Source: CAWAWP01 sp963841205
GTDB lineage: Bacteria > Chloroflexota > Ktedonobacteria > Ktedonobacterales > JADMIN01
Direction of reading: 5' to 3'
Assembly (NCBI GenBank): GCA_963841205.1
Contig: CAWJCH010000030.1
Coordinates: forward strand, 1 to 64,000
DNA length: 64,000 bases
Numbering within the stretch: the first letter of the stretch is position 1; every line of letters begins with the position of its first letter. This document shows positions 1-8,100 of the stretch, piece by piece. A program made the position numbers and the translations under genes. The notes under the pieces are model-generated. The model saw nothing but the letters and a program-made list of their open reading frames with translations, was not told where the DNA came from and did not search any database.

Positions 1-1
1 C

Positions 2-1090
2 GGCCAGTCAGCTCACGCGGCGGCCCTGTTAGACGACGCCGCCAGCCGACTCGAAAACGCCGCGCGTCCCGCCCTCGCCGCCCTGGCGATCCGCGACCGC
101 GCCCGTCTTGCCATCACCCGCGGCGAGCTCGATCACGCCGCTCGGCTGGCCCAGCAGGCCCGCGCCCTCGCCGCCCAGGCCGAGTCCACGGCAGCCGATA
201 CTTCCCCGCTCGCGGCGGTCGCCGGCGTCGAAGAGGAGTTGGCACTGGCGCTCGGCCAGCTCGAGGTCGCCCGCGCCCGCGCCGAAGAAGCGGCGACGGC
301 CGCCCAGCGCGAGAGCGACGCACTCGCCCCGACCGACGCCGCGCTGGGGCAGGCCGAGGTCGAGCTGCGCTCCGGCAACCTCGATGCCGCCGTGAGGGCG
401 TACAACGTGGCGCTGAGGCTCGCGCAGGCCAGCGAGACCCCAGTGCAAGAGGCAGTCGCCAGCCTGGGCTTGGCCCGCGTGCTGCTGCGGCGTGGCCTCG
501 CCGAGGAAGCGGCCATCGGCGAGGGCGAGCAGCTAGCGCACCTGCGCGCCGCGGACGACATTGCCGCGCTCGCCCTCGCCCAGTTCGGCATCGCCGAGGC
601 GCGTCAGCAGCTTGGCGAGACCGCCGCCGCTCGCGCGGCCTACGGCGAGGCCCTGCGACTCTACACCGAGAGCGATGATCGGCTCGGCCAGGCGGCGGCG
701 CTCGAGGGCGAAGCCCGTCTGCTCCTCGAGGGCAACGAGCTGGAGGCCGCCGCGGGCCTCTTCCATCGGGCCATGCAACTCATCGAGCGCGTCGCCACGA
801 GCGTGAACGACGCCGCCACGCGTGCCACCTTCTACGACGCCCATCCCACGGTCTATGCCGACGCCATCCTCGTCGCCGCCCGCGAGCAGAACGCCGCGCA
901 CGCGCTCGACATCGCCGCGCGCTACGCCGAGCGCGCCGGCAGGGCCGGCCGCGCCGCCGCCAGCCAGCGCCTCCGCGAGCGCGAGCAGGCAATCCCCCTG
1001 CGTGGACCCGATCTCACCAAGGAGGAAATCGAGCGCAACAAAGCGATCGTCCACGTCCTGGCCGACGCCCGCAAGCAGCTCTCAGGCTGA
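2..1090 (+). CDS. TPR-like helical repeat protein, 5'-truncated by window edge
   Basis: The frame is open from base 2, so the start lies outside the window; 362 residues are visible, ending in TGA. The protein is almost all alpha-helix-forming and Ala/Arg/Glu/Leu-rich, with repeated pairs of amphipathic helices containing A-x3-Y-x-x-A-L-type segments (for example AVRAYNVALRLAQ and ARAAYGEALRLYTE), typical of tetratricopeptide repeats. Such domains are protein-protein scaffolds, often in the C-terminal part of CHAT proteins or large regulators. No catalytic domain is visible in this part, so the function is unknown. The ending (LTKEEIERNKAIV...) is charged and not repeat-like. Confidence 0.75.
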   Translation, partial: GQSAHAAALLDDAASRLENAARPALAALAIRDRARLAITRGELDHAARLAQQARALAAQAESTAADTSPLAAVAGVEEELALALGQLEVARARAEEAATAAQRESDALAPTDAALGQAEVELRSGNLDAAVRAYNVALRLAQASETPVQEAVASLGLARVLLRRGLAEEAAIGEGEQLAHLRAADDIAALALAQFGIAEARQQLGETAAARAAYGEALRLYTESDDRLGQAAALEGEARLLLEGNELEAAAGLFHRAMQLIERVATSVNDAATRATFYDAHPTVYADAILVAAREQNAAHALDIAARYAERAGRAGRAAASQRLREREQAIPLRGPDLTKEEIERNKAIVHVLADARKQLSG

Positions 1091-1198
1091 CAGAAATAGG
1101 GCTGGAACGCGCCGCAAGCCGCGCCGTTTCAGCTCAGGCGGATAGGCGGGTCGGTTTTGCCTCTTGCGGTTTTGTCCTATTGGTCGTAAAATACCAAC

Positions 1199-1361
1199 AT
1201 GAATACAACGCCACCTGCGTACACCACCATTCGCATCTGGACGCGCACCTTGCGGGCGTTGCGATTGCTAGGGGCGCTCACGGGCGAGCGCATGGTGCAG
1301 GTACTCGACCGACTCATCGTCCGATGAGTTGCAGCGCGTACAGAAGCGGGAGCAGCGGTAA
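1199..1361 (+). pseudogene. small ribbon-helix-helix-like gene of IS element 1, frameshifted
   Basis: ATG at 1199 opens a frame (MNTTPPAYTTIRIWTRTLR...) that stops at 1325-1327 after 42 residues. Skipping one base near 1322 continues it in a neighbouring frame as DELQRVQKREQR and then TAA at 1359-1361, one base before the tnpB start. The restored 53-residue protein, with a beta-strand-like TTIRIW start and helices after it, resembles the small ribbon-helix-helix/antitoxin-like ORFs often found just upstream of tnpB. It is inferred to be a DNA-binding accessory gene of the element. The single-base insertion makes it a pseudogene unless it is a sequencing error. Confidence 0.5.
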
Positions 1362-1362
1362 C

Positions 1363-2506
1363 GTGGAGAGCGTGCGCAAAACCTACAAGGAGAAGCTCAA
1401 GCCGACGCCCGCACAGGAGCGGGTGCTTGAGGAGGTGCTCTGGCGCTGCCGCACGCTCTATAACACCGCCTTGAGCAGCGCATCACCGCCTACCGTCGTC
1501 GCGGCGTCTCGGTCTCGCGCTACCAGCAGGAGGCCGAGTTGAAGGAGATCCGCGCTGCTATGCCGGAGCTACGCTGCCATCCACAGCCCGTGCTCCAGGA
1601 CGTGTTGGCGCGGCTCGACAAGACGTATCAGGCCTTCTTCCGGCGGGTCAAGGCGGGCAAACACCGGGCTTCCCGCGCTTCAAGGCCGTCGTCGCTATCA
1701 CGCCTTCACCTACAAGGAGTATGGCAACGGCGCGCTATCTGGATAATGGCTTTCTCGTCTCGCCAAAATCGGGCGGCTCGCCGTCCGTTGGAGCCGCCCA
1801 TGGAAGGCACGCTCAAGACGGTCACGATCCGCCAAGAGGCGGATGGGTGGTATATGTTTTTCTCCTGCGAGGGCGTGCCCATCCAGCAGTTGTCCCCCAC
1901 CAACCAAGAGACGGCGATCGATCTCGGCGTGGAAGCCTTCGCCACGTTGGCTGATGGCACGTGCATCGCCAACCCACGCCTCATCGCGGGGCGAGCGGCG
2001 CCTAGAAAGCCCAGCGGCGTGTCTCACGTCGCAAGAAAGGGAGCGAGCGCAGACGCAAAGCGGTGCAACTGCTCGCAAGGGCGCATCAGCACGTGCGGCG
2101 GCAGCGCCAGGACTTTCACCACAAGACCGCGCTCTCCCTTGTGCGCCAGTACGACACCATCTATCACGAAGACTTGCAGACGGTCAACATGCTCAAGAAC
2201 CACCACCTGGCCAAGTCGATTAGCGACGCTGGCTGGGGTCACTTCTTGAGCATCCTGAGCTTCAAGGCAGTATGCGCCGGTCGCTCAGTCGTAGCCGTAC
2301 CGCCTGCCTATACCAGTCAGACGTGCTCTGGCTGTGGCGTCATCGTCCAGAAGGGTTTGTCCGTTCGGTGGCACGAATGCCCGGACTGCGGGACCAGCCT
2401 CCATCGGGACCACAACGCCGCCAAGAACATCCAACGGCTCGGACAGGGCCTTCGGGGAGTCGCGGGGATACCTGCGGCAGAGAACCGAGAACCCGTGGGG
2501 CTTTAG
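1363..2506 (+). pseudogene. tnpB: decayed TnpB (OrfB, IS200/IS605-type), element 1
   Basis: A GTG at 1363 starts VESVRKTYKEKLKPTPAQERVLEE, the TnpB N-terminal fold, but the frame is broken at about 1476, again near 1660, and at least once more before 2060. The last part (2063-2506) is well preserved: ISDAGWGHFLSIL, then a zinc ribbon CSGCG...CPDCG and the final RuvC motif HRDHNAAKNI. The middle keeps TAIDLGVEAFATL-like RuvC-I (ETAIDLGV). TnpB is an RNA-guided nuclease that helps IS605 elements persist. This copy is from a different subfamily than elements 2 and 3 and is non-functional as read. Confidence 0.8.
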
Positions 2507-2515
2507 CCCCCGCGG
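2493..2515 (+). repeat. terminal hairpin of IS element 1 (right end)
   Basis: CCGTGGGGC at 2493-2501 pairs with GCCCCCGCGG at 2506-2515 around a TTTA loop, overlapping the tnpB stop. It matches the position and shape of the right-end hairpin of elements 2 and 3 (CGGCTTTAGCCG core), where the omega RNA of TnpB ends. It is followed by TGTGTCA rather than the GTCAA of the intact family. Confidence 0.5.
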
Positions 2516-2519
2516 TGTG

Positions 2520-3005
2520 TCAGGGCAGCTCCAGGTTGTAGGTGTAGAACTGCGTCTCGCGCACCCACCCCAGCGACTCGTAGAGCGCTTGCGCGGGCGT
2601 GTTGTCCACCGCCGTCTCAAGCATCAAGCCTGCCGCGCCGCTCTCGATCCCGAAAAGCCGCGCATGCTCCAGCAGGGTGCGCCCCACGCCCAGGCGTCGC
2701 CACTCCGGCGCCACGAAGAGGTCATTCAGCAGCCACAGCGGCTTCATCCGCGTCGAGCTGAAGAGCGGATAGAGCTGGGTGAAGCCGATCGGCGTCTGCC
2801 GCTCGCCCTCCTCGATCAGCGCCAGGAAGATCACCGACTCATTGTTGCCGAGCCGCTCGGTGAGGAAATCGGTCGCGCCCTCGATGTCCGGTGCGCTGCG
2901 ATAGAACTGGCGATACGCGTCGAAGAGCGGCGCCACCAGCTCGACCTCCTCAACGTCCACCTGGATGATCGTGACGCTCTCCGGCGACGGTCGTTGTTGG
3001 CTCAC
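2520..3005 (-). CDS. GNAT family N-acetyltransferase
   Basis: 161 residues from a GTG start. The acetyl-CoA pyrophosphate-binding signature is clear in VAPEWRRLGVGRTLLEHAR (R-R-L-G-V-G, about residues 100-118), followed by the family's C-terminal NTPAQALYESLGWVRE motif. GNATs move an acetyl group from acetyl-CoA to an amine; the substrate cannot be read from sequence. The length is normal for a single-domain GNAT. The gene ends head-on against the right end of IS element 1, about 14 bases away, suggesting the element landed just downstream. It is separated from the ATP synthase operon by about 270 bases on the same strand. Confidence 0.85.
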   Translation of the reverse strand: MSQQRPSPESVTIIQVDVEEVELVAPLFDAYRQFYRSAPDIEGATDFLTERLGNNESVIFLALIEEGERQTPIGFTQLYPLFSSTRMKPLWLLNDLFVAPEWRRLGVGRTLLEHARLFGIESGAAGLMLETAVDNTPAQALYESLGWVRETQFYTYNLELP

Positions 3006-3273
3006 ATGCCCCCACTTTCCGCAGTTCCTGACGGCTCGTGCCGAAGAAACGACGAACGCTATGCCGATTGCAGCATCTCATACGGGTACTCTTCGGGCCG
3101 TTGGCCTTCGCGCCGCGGGCGCGCGGGCGAGATTGGCCCCGGCCTTCTGGTCAGGGAGCGGCAACACACCCCGACAACCCAGCGCAACTTGGCCTCACTA
3201 TACAACGGGGTCCGAACGCCGAAGCGTAGTCGGACCCCGCATACCTACGTCGTTGGGTGCGCGCATCGCTCAC

Positions 3274-3738
3274 CTACTCGCCAAGTTCCTCGCTCGGCAG
3301 CGTCTGGCGACGGCCACCGCGCCGCTGGCGGTGCGACTCGGCGACGCGCAACCGGGCCACTGCGACCTCCAACGCCGCGGCGGCAACAGCTGCGTCATTC
3401 GAACTGATCGCCTGATCCCTGAGCGCTTGCGCCCGCCGTCGCGCCTCCTCGGCGTGGGCCTCGTCGATCTCGGAGGCGCGCTCGGCGTCGTCCGCCAGGA
3501 TGGTGACGACGCCCTGATTCACTTCCAAGAAGCCGCCCGCCACGAAAATGCCCTCGTCCACATTGTGGTTGCGCAAGCGCAGTTCGCCGAGCGCGAGCGT
3601 CGTCAACAGCGGCGCGTGGTGAGGCAGGATGCCAAGCTGCCCCTCACTGCCAGGCGCGATCACCATCTCGGCCTCGCCGTTGAAGACTGTCTGCTGCGCC
3701 GTGACGATCGTCACGTGCAGCGTCGGACGTTGCGACAC
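3274..3738 (-). CDS. atpC: ATP synthase F1 subunit epsilon
   Basis: 154 residues from GTG with a good Shine-Dalgarno (AGGGAGG) 6 bases upstream. The N-terminal beta-sandwich is recognisable (LHVTIVTAQQTVFNGEAEMVIAPGSEGQLGILPHHAPLLT), followed by a helical C-terminal part with the typical DEAHAEEARRRAQA hairpin. In F-type ATP synthases epsilon joins gamma in the central stalk and can inhibit ATP hydrolysis. The last 20 residues are Arg-rich and slightly longer than usual. It is the final gene of the atp operon, 24 bases after atpD. Confidence 0.95.
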   Translation of the reverse strand: MSQRPTLHVTIVTAQQTVFNGEAEMVIAPGSEGQLGILPHHAPLLTTLALGELRLRNHNVDEGIFVAGGFLEVNQGVVTILADDAERASEIDEAHAEEARRRAQALRDQAISSNDAAVAAAALEVAVARLRVAESHRQRRGGRRQTLPSEELGE

Positions 3739-3762
3739 GGTCGGCCTCCCTTCACACCACGC

Positions 3763-5178
3763 CTATTGGTCGGCCTGCCCGCGCTCGACCACGTCCTCGA
3801 TCGGCCCCGCCAAGTAGAAGTGGACCTCCGAGATATTGTCGTGCTTGCCCTCGAGGATCTCCTTGAAGCCGCGGATCGTGTCCGCCAGCGACACGGTGCG
3901 CCCCGGACGACCCGTGAACGCCTCGGCCACGTTGAACGGCTGCGAGAAGAACTGCTCAATCTTGCGGGCGCGAGCGACGGTCAACTTGTCATCGTCGGAG
4001 AGCTCGTCCACGCCGAGGATGGCGATGATCGACTGCAGGTCCTTGTAGCGCTGGAGAACCTGCTTCACATTCTGCGCCACGTCGTAGTGCTCCTGCCCGA
4101 CGATGTTCGGGTCGAGGATGCGGCTCGTCGAGCCCAATGGATCGACGGCGGGGAAGAGGCCGCGCGAGGCCAGCGCGCGCTCCAGCACGATCGTGGAGTC
4201 GAGGTGGGCGAAGGTCGCCGCCGGGGCGGGATCGGTGAAGTCGTCGGCTGGCACGTACACCGCCTGCATCGAGGTGATCGAGCCCTTCTTCGTCGAGGTG
4301 ATGCGCTCCTGGAGTTGCCCCATCTCCTCCGCGAGGTTCGGCTGATAGCCCACGGCGGACGGCATGCGGCCCAGCAGCGCCGAAACCTCTGCGCCAGCCT
4401 GCGTGAAGCGGAAGATGTTATCGATGAAGAGCAGCATATCGCGCCCTTCAGTGTCGCGGAAATACTCCGCGATGGTGAGGCCCGAGAGGGCCACGCGCAG
4501 GCGCGAACCCGGCGGCTCATTCATCTGGCCGAAGACCATCGCCAGCTTATCGAGCACGCCAGCGCCGGTCATTTCCTCGTAGAGGTCGTTGCCCTCGCGG
4601 GTACGCTCGCCCACGCCGGCAAAGACCGAGAGGCCACCGGACACCTTGGCGATGTTGTTGATCAACTCCTGGATGATGACGGTCTTGCCGGTGCCGGCGC
4701 CGCCGAAGGTGCCAATCTTGCCGCCGCGCATGAACGGGGCGATCAGGTCGATGACCTTGATGCCGGTGACGAGTACTTCGGCGCTTGTCGCCTGATCTTC
4801 CAACGTCGGCGCGGCTCGGTGAATCGGCAGGCGCGGCGCACCGACCGGGGCGGGCTTGTTGTCCACCGGCTCGCCGAGCACGTTGAAGATGCGTCCCAGC
4901 GTCAGCGGGCCGACCGGCACCGTGATCGGGCTGCCCGTGTCATACGCCGCCTGACCTCGCGCCATGCCGTCGGTCGGCCCCATGCCGACGCAGCGCACGA
5001 CGTTGTTGCCGAGCAACTGTTCAACTTCGAGGACGAGCAGATGATCCTGGCCGGGGATCTGCACCTCAAGGGCGTTGTAGATGGCGGGCAGTTTGTCGGG
5101 CGGGAACTCGACGTCGACGACGTTGCCCAGCACCTGGGTGACGGTACCCTTCGTGCGGGCGGGGGCGGTAGCAGTCAT
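3763..5178 (-). CDS. atpD: ATP synthase F1 subunit beta
   Basis: 471 residues. The start is the ATG at 5178 (MTATAPARTKG), preceded by AAAGGACATTCACC; an upstream in-frame start would add a non-conserved leader. Walker A is GGAGTGKT (159-166), Walker B and catalytic loop are in MLLFIDNIFRFTQAG, and ALLGRMPSAVGYQPNL is the classic beta signature. It carries the catalytic nucleotide sites of the F1 hexamer and makes ATP from proton flow. Full length, no anomalies. Confidence 0.98.
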   Translation of the reverse strand: MTATAPARTKGTVTQVLGNVVDVEFPPDKLPAIYNALEVQIPGQDHLLVLEVEQLLGNNVVRCVGMGPTDGMARGQAAYDTGSPITVPVGPLTLGRIFNVLGEPVDNKPAPVGAPRLPIHRAAPTLEDQATSAEVLVTGIKVIDLIAPFMRGGKIGTFGGAGTGKTVIIQELINNIAKVSGGLSVFAGVGERTREGNDLYEEMTGAGVLDKLAMVFGQMNEPPGSRLRVALSGLTIAEYFRDTEGRDMLLFIDNIFRFTQAGAEVSALLGRMPSAVGYQPNLAEEMGQLQERITSTKKGSITSMQAVYVPADDFTDPAPAATFAHLDSTIVLERALASRGLFPAVDPLGSTSRILDPNIVGQEHYDVAQNVKQVLQRYKDLQSIIAILGVDELSDDDKLTVARARKIEQFFSQPFNVAEAFTGRPGRTVSLADTIRGFKEILEGKHDNISEVHFYLAGPIEDVVERGQADQ

Positions 5179-5243
5179 GGTGAATGTCCTTTGGCGGCGT
5201 TGGGCGTGCGGGCGACGCCCGACGAACATGTATTCCTGAGAGG

Positions 5244-6122
5244 TCAGCTGGCGTTCGCGCCGGCGACGATCTCGAGGATCTGGTTGGTGATGGCGGCCTG
5301 TCGAGCCTTGTTATAGGTGAGCGTCAGGTCGTCGAGCAGATCGGTCGCGTTATCGGTCGCGTTACGCATGGCGACCATCTGTGCCGAATAGAAGCTAGCG
5401 ATGGTCTCCAGCAGCGGTTGATAGATCAGTGTCTCGACGTAGCGCTCGAGCAGCGCGCCGAGGATCGTCTCGGCGTCCGGCTCGAAGATGTACTGCGGTA
5501 CCGGACCCTGTACCTCGTCTTGCGCGGGGGGCTGCACCGGCAGGATCTGCAAGACCGTCGGCGTTTGGACCACGGCGGAGACGTATTTGGGGTAGACCAG
5601 ATAGACCGCGTCCATCTCCTCAGCGAGATAGGCGTCTTTGACCACCTGGGCGATCGCGCGCATGTCGCTGACCTTCGGCTGGTCGCCCAGCATCGTGAAT
5701 TCTGCGGCGAGGTTCTGGCCGGTACGCCGCACGAAATCGCGCCCCTTGCGCCCGACCGCGATGAACGAGACTGGCAGCGCCGGATTCTCGTACTGGCGGC
5801 GAAGCTCGATCGCCAACTGGCCCGCGCGGCGGTTGACGTTGCTCGACAGCGCGCCGGCCAGCCCCTTGTCGGGCGTCACCAGCAGGATGCCCACCTTGCG
5901 CACCTCGCGCGACTGCATCAGGGGTAGGTCCTCCTGGCCCTCGGCCTCGGCGGAGAGCCGCGAGAGCAGCTTGATCAGCTGCTCCGAGTAAGGGCGAGCG
6001 GCGAGCACGCGCTCCTGGGCACGGCGCATCTTCGAGCTTGCCACCATCTGCAGCGCGCGCGTTATCTGCGCGACGTTCTTCACGGAGGCGATGCGCCGTC
6101 GGACCTCAAGCGTTGATGGCAT
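5244..6122 (-). CDS. atpG: ATP synthase F1 subunit gamma
   Basis: 292 residues from ATG 6122 (MPSTLEVRRRIASVKNVAQITRALQMVA), chosen because the gamma N-terminus begins here and a GAGGTG ribosome site lies 7-12 bases upstream. The C-terminus (QMVAMRNATDNATDLLDDLTLTYNKARQAAITNQILEIV) is the conserved second helix of the rotor coiled coil. Gamma rotates inside the alpha/beta hexamer and couples it to the c-ring. It sits 65 bases upstream of atpD and 109 bases downstream of atpA. Confidence 0.97.
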   Translation of the reverse strand: MPSTLEVRRRIASVKNVAQITRALQMVASSKMRRAQERVLAARPYSEQLIKLLSRLSAEAEGQEDLPLMQSREVRKVGILLVTPDKGLAGALSSNVNRRAGQLAIELRRQYENPALPVSFIAVGRKGRDFVRRTGQNLAAEFTMLGDQPKVSDMRAIAQVVKDAYLAEEMDAVYLVYPKYVSAVVQTPTVLQILPVQPPAQDEVQGPVPQYIFEPDAETILGALLERYVETLIYQPLLETIASFYSAQMVAMRNATDNATDLLDDLTLTYNKARQAAITNQILEIVAGANAS

Positions 6123-6231
6123 GGATTCACACCTCGCCTCTGGAGAGGCCAGTGGCATCTATGTCGTCGCGCACACTGCGGGCAGCCACACGAACACGAC
6201 GACACGTGCCCAAGAGCGGTCACCGCACAGA

Positions 6232-7764
6232 CTATCGCGGGGCGACCTTCTGATAATCGGCGACCGCCGCATCGATCTGCGCGAGCAGCTCGTCCGGGAG
6301 CTTCTTCTTGTTCGTCACCGTGGTGTCGTAGATGGTCCGCACCAGGTCGGCGTAGTTCGCGTCCATATATTGGTGGAACTGTTGCTCCCAGTCCGGTACC
6401 CTCTCAACCGGCACCTCGTCGAGGAAGCCCTTCGAGGCCGCATAGATGATCAAGATCTGATGCTCAACCGCCATCGGCTGATACTGTTTCTGCTTGATGA
6501 TCTCTTGCTGCCGCTGGCCGCGATCGATGCGCTGCTTGGTGGCGCGGTCGAGGTCGGAGCCGAACTGCGCGAAGGCCGCGAGGTCGCGGAACTGCGCGAG
6601 GTCAAGTTTGAGGGTGCCGGCGACCTGCTTCATCCCCGGCGTCTGCGCGGCGCCACCCACGCGGCTGACCGAGATGCCGACGTTCAGGGCCGGCCGCACG
6701 CCGGCGTTGAAGAGGTCCGTCTCCAGGAACATCTGACCGTCCGTGATCGAGATCACGTTGGTCGGGATGTAGGCCGAAACGTCGTTGGCCTTCGTCTCGA
6801 TGATCGGCAGCGCCGTCAAGGAGCCGCCGCCGTAGTCTTTGTTTAGGCGCGCGGCGCGCTCTAACAGGCGGCTGTGCAGATAGAACACGTCGCCCGGATA
6901 CGCCTCGCGCCCCGGCGGACGGCGGATGATCAGCGACATGTTGCGGTAGGCATCCGCGTGCTTCGAGAGGTCGTCGTAGATCACGAGCGCGTCGCGCCCG
7001 CTCTCCATGATCTCCTCGCCCATCGCACAGCCGGCATACGGCGCGAGATACTTCAGCGGTGCGGGGTCCTCTGCGCCAGCGTGGACGATGATGGTGTGCT
7101 CCATCGCGCCGTACTGGTTCAGGATCTCGCGGATGCGCGCGACCTGGAAGTTCTTCTGCCCGATTGAGACGTAGATGCAGGTGAGGTTTTTGCCCTTCTG
7201 GTTGATGATCGTGTCAAGGGCAACGGCGGTCTTGCCGGTCTGCCGGTCGCCGATGATCAACTCGCGCTGGCCACGACCTATCGGAATCAGTGCGTCGATG
7301 GCCTTGAGGCCCGTCTGCACCGGAGTATCCACCGGGTGTCGCGTGATGACACCGGGAGCGACGCGCTCGACCGGGCGGAACCTATCCGTGGCGATCGGGC
7401 CGGCGTCGTCGATGGGCTGCCCAAGCGCGTTGACGACGCGCCCGATCAAGGCGTCGCCGACCGGCACCTGGGCGATGCGCCCGGTGGTGCGCACCTCGTC
7501 GTCCTCGTGCAGGAGGGTATAGTCACCGAGGATTGGTACGGCGACCGAGTCCTCTTCGAGGTTGAACGCGATGCCGATCAGGCCGGTGCGCGGAAACTCG
7601 ACGAGCTCGAGGTAACCCACGCCAGAGAGGCCATAGACGCGCGCGATGCCGTCGGCAACCTCGATCACGGTGCCGACGCTGACCAGTTGAGCCTCGGTGT
7701 CGGCGCCGCTGAAGTTCGCAATTCGATCGCGTATGACTTTGGTAATTTCGTCCGCGATTGCCAT
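6232..7764 (-). CDS. atpA: ATP synthase F1 subunit alpha
   Basis: 510 residues. Walker A is GDRQTGKT (172-179), then IYVSIGQKNFQVARI and the SRLLERAARL and KANDVSAYIPTNVISITDGQ motifs that define alpha. It forms the non-catalytic nucleotide sites of F1 and binds delta through its N-terminal helix (MAIADEITKVIRDRIANF). Length is standard. Unlike the other operon junctions (overlap to 178 bases), 336 bases separate it from atpH; that gap holds an IS-derived omega-RNA-like unit on the opposite strand. Confidence 0.98.
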   Translation of the reverse strand: MAIADEITKVIRDRIANFSGADTEAQLVSVGTVIEVADGIARVYGLSGVGYLELVEFPRTGLIGIAFNLEEDSVAVPILGDYTLLHEDDEVRTTGRIAQVPVGDALIGRVVNALGQPIDDAGPIATDRFRPVERVAPGVITRHPVDTPVQTGLKAIDALIPIGRGQRELIIGDRQTGKTAVALDTIINQKGKNLTCIYVSIGQKNFQVARIREILNQYGAMEHTIIVHAGAEDPAPLKYLAPYAGCAMGEEIMESGRDALVIYDDLSKHADAYRNMSLIIRRPPGREAYPGDVFYLHSRLLERAARLNKDYGGGSLTALPIIETKANDVSAYIPTNVISITDGQMFLETDLFNAGVRPALNVGISVSRVGGAAQTPGMKQVAGTLKLDLAQFRDLAAFAQFGSDLDRATKQRIDRGQRQQEIIKQKQYQPMAVEHQILIIYAASKGFLDEVPVERVPDWEQQFHQYMDANYADLVRTIYDTTVTNKKKLPDELLAQIDAAVADYQKVAPR

Positions 7765-7853
7765 GTCGTTCTCCGGTTATCTATCTCGCCGCCAGAAGAC
7801 CCAGGACTTGCGTCCTGAGGGATGAATGGCGCTCTGGCTCACCGTACGTATGC

Positions 7854-7859
7854 TATACT
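7854..7859 (+). promoter_or_regulatory. -10-like hexamer before the stand-alone omega-RNA-like unit
   Basis: TATACT at 7854-7859 in GCTATACTGT lies 7 bases before the conserved block starting at 7867, where a transcript would be expected to begin. No convincing -35 hexamer is visible at 17 bases spacing, so this is suggestive only. Confidence 0.3.
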
Positions 7860-7866
7860 GTACCCC

Positions 7867-8009
7867 ATACCGCAGGGCCTACCGAAATCTACGCCTGAGG
7901 AGCGGTGGTGACATCCAAGCCACCAATGCTCGTGTAAGACTGGCTCGGCTTGCCGATCCAGCGGTGAGCAGCCCAGGAATCTCGCGGCTTCAGCCGTGGA
8001 GAAGGTCAA
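7867..8009 (+). ncRNA. stand-alone omega-RNA-like IS200/IS605 right end (no tnpB)
   Basis: This 143-base stretch matches the reverse complement of 18702-18840 in ordered blocks: TACCGCAGGGCCT at the 5' end, CGTGTAAGAC, GGTGAGC, CAGCCCA-GAAT, and a terminal hairpin CGGCTTCAGCCG followed by GTCAA. The same hairpin and GTCAA end close the intact TnpB element at 17414 and the broken one at 33168. In characterised TnpB systems (ISDra2) the omega RNA ends at such a hairpin and the guide follows. No TnpB frame is attached. It lies antisense within the atp operon, between atpH and atpA. It could be a functional trans-acting RNA, a non-autonomous IS copy, or a relic. Confidence 0.5.
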
Positions 8010-8100
8010 CTTCTGAAGGTTCGCGTCGCCCAGTGGCCCCGGCGACGCGCCTCAGCGCGCACCGACTGGTGAATGGTGGATCGCCCCGGCGAGGCCAGCG

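Noticed and set aside
2965..5316. 783-codon open frame on the plus strand
   Set aside because: It lies antisense to atpC and atpD, whose motifs are unmistakable; long antisense frames are common in GC-rich DNA.
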